Shown here: piece after piece, positions 6,434-6,544 of the stretch
Numbering within the stretch: the stretch's first letter is position 1
Layout: the number at the start of each line of letters is the position of its first letter
Assembly: GCA_031283505.1 (NCBI GenBank)
Contig: JAITBO010000115.1
Coordinates: 1 to 6,544, forward strand
Reading direction: 5' to 3'
DNA length: 6,544 nucleotides
Source of the DNA: Treponema sp.
GTDB taxonomy: Bacteria; Spirochaetota; Spirochaetia; Treponematales; Breznakiellaceae
Program-made: the position numbers and the translations under genes
Notes under the pieces: generated by a model
Told to the model about the DNA's origin: nothing
What the model saw: the letters and a program-made list of their open reading frames with translations, nothing else
The model's database searches: none

Positions 6434-6493
6434 TGCCTCATCGAAAAAGTAACCCAAAAGACCCTATGCCTCATTTTGAAAAAGTAACCCAAA
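6434..6493. repeat. Two direct repeats, probable IS-end binding sites
   Basis: TGCCTCAT occurs at 6434-6441 and 6467-6474. Each is followed, after 1 or 3 nt, by the identical 16-mer GAAAAAGTAACCCAAA (6443-6458 and 6478-6493). The 33-35 bp period is about three helical turns. Paired copies of a transposase-site repeat inside one end are a known trait of IS21-family elements, and an open start with Shine-Dalgarno follows at 6526-6538 on the plus strand. The family assignment is inference, and only one end is in the window. Confidence 0.5.
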
Positions 6494-6525
6494 TTAAGAC
6501 AGACTATCCGGAAGCAACAGCTATC

Positions 6526-6530
6526 GGAGG
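6526..6530 (+). promoter_or_regulatory. Shine-Dalgarno for a plus-strand gene leaving the window
   Basis: GGAGG stands 5 nt before the ATG at 6536-6538, a standard arrangement. It is the main evidence that a plus-strand gene begins at the right edge. Confidence 0.5.
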
Positions 6531-6535
6531 TCAAT

Positions 6536-6544
6536 ATGGGGTTA
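6536..6544 (+). CDS. Start of a partial gene, possibly a transposase
   Basis: Only three codons (ATG GGG TTA) are inside the window, so the product cannot be read. A well-spaced GGAGG precedes it, and the repeated elements to its left resemble an insertion-sequence end, which makes an IS-encoded transposase the simplest guess. Confidence refers to a gene starting here, not to its function. Confidence 0.35.

Overview
The window reads as a piece of a moderately GC-rich spirochaete chromosome, most likely a gut Treponema of the termite-associated kind. That placement is an inference. It rests on protein character (large exported proteins with chitobiase-like, Ig-like and beta-helix parts, and an Asp-box propeller protein with 'WSDDGGKTWT' repeats) and on base composition. 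No rRNA or other phylogenetic marker is present. All confident genes are on the minus strand.

From right to left in transcription order: (i) 6420-6544 carries two copies of a 16-bp direct repeat plus a well-spaced Shine-Dalgarno and ATG on the plus strand, which looks like the left end of an insertion sequence running out of the window. (ii) A near-consensus minus-strand promoter (6396-6423) lies against or inside that end and points at a 499-codon open frame (4766-6265). This frame encodes an unrecognised N-terminal region followed by exactly seven Asp-box repeats, a probable seven-bladed beta-propeller. Its 5' end is not clean: no good start codon exists in frame, while a GTG with Shine-Dalgarno opens 15 codons in another frame. 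(iii) A strong GC hairpin (4726-4748) separates this gene from the next unit.

(iv) The second unit is a compact three-gene operon at 4644-351: a xanthine/guanine-type phosphoribosyltransferase with a near-leaderless promoter, a 1034-residue exported protein with Ig-like/chitobiase-like domains and a C-terminal right-handed beta-helix, and ribonuclease HII (rnhB). The first junction has an 8-nt gap with the ribosome site overlapping the upstream stop. The second is a 4-nt GTGA overlap with no Shine-Dalgarno, so rnhB is probably translationally coupled. The operon mixes purine salvage, an envelope or extracellular protein and RNA/DNA hybrid repair; I see no shared pathway, and co-transcription seems a matter of arrangement.

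(v) 1-350 is AT-richer and holds no gene I can support. It does contain a nested, perfectly paired hairpin (134-173).

I did not find convincing evidence for a new multi-gene system. The points most worth a second look are the IS end/promoter/propeller-gene junction with its split 5' reading frame, the leaderless-looking phosphoribosyltransferase, and the structured intergenic element.
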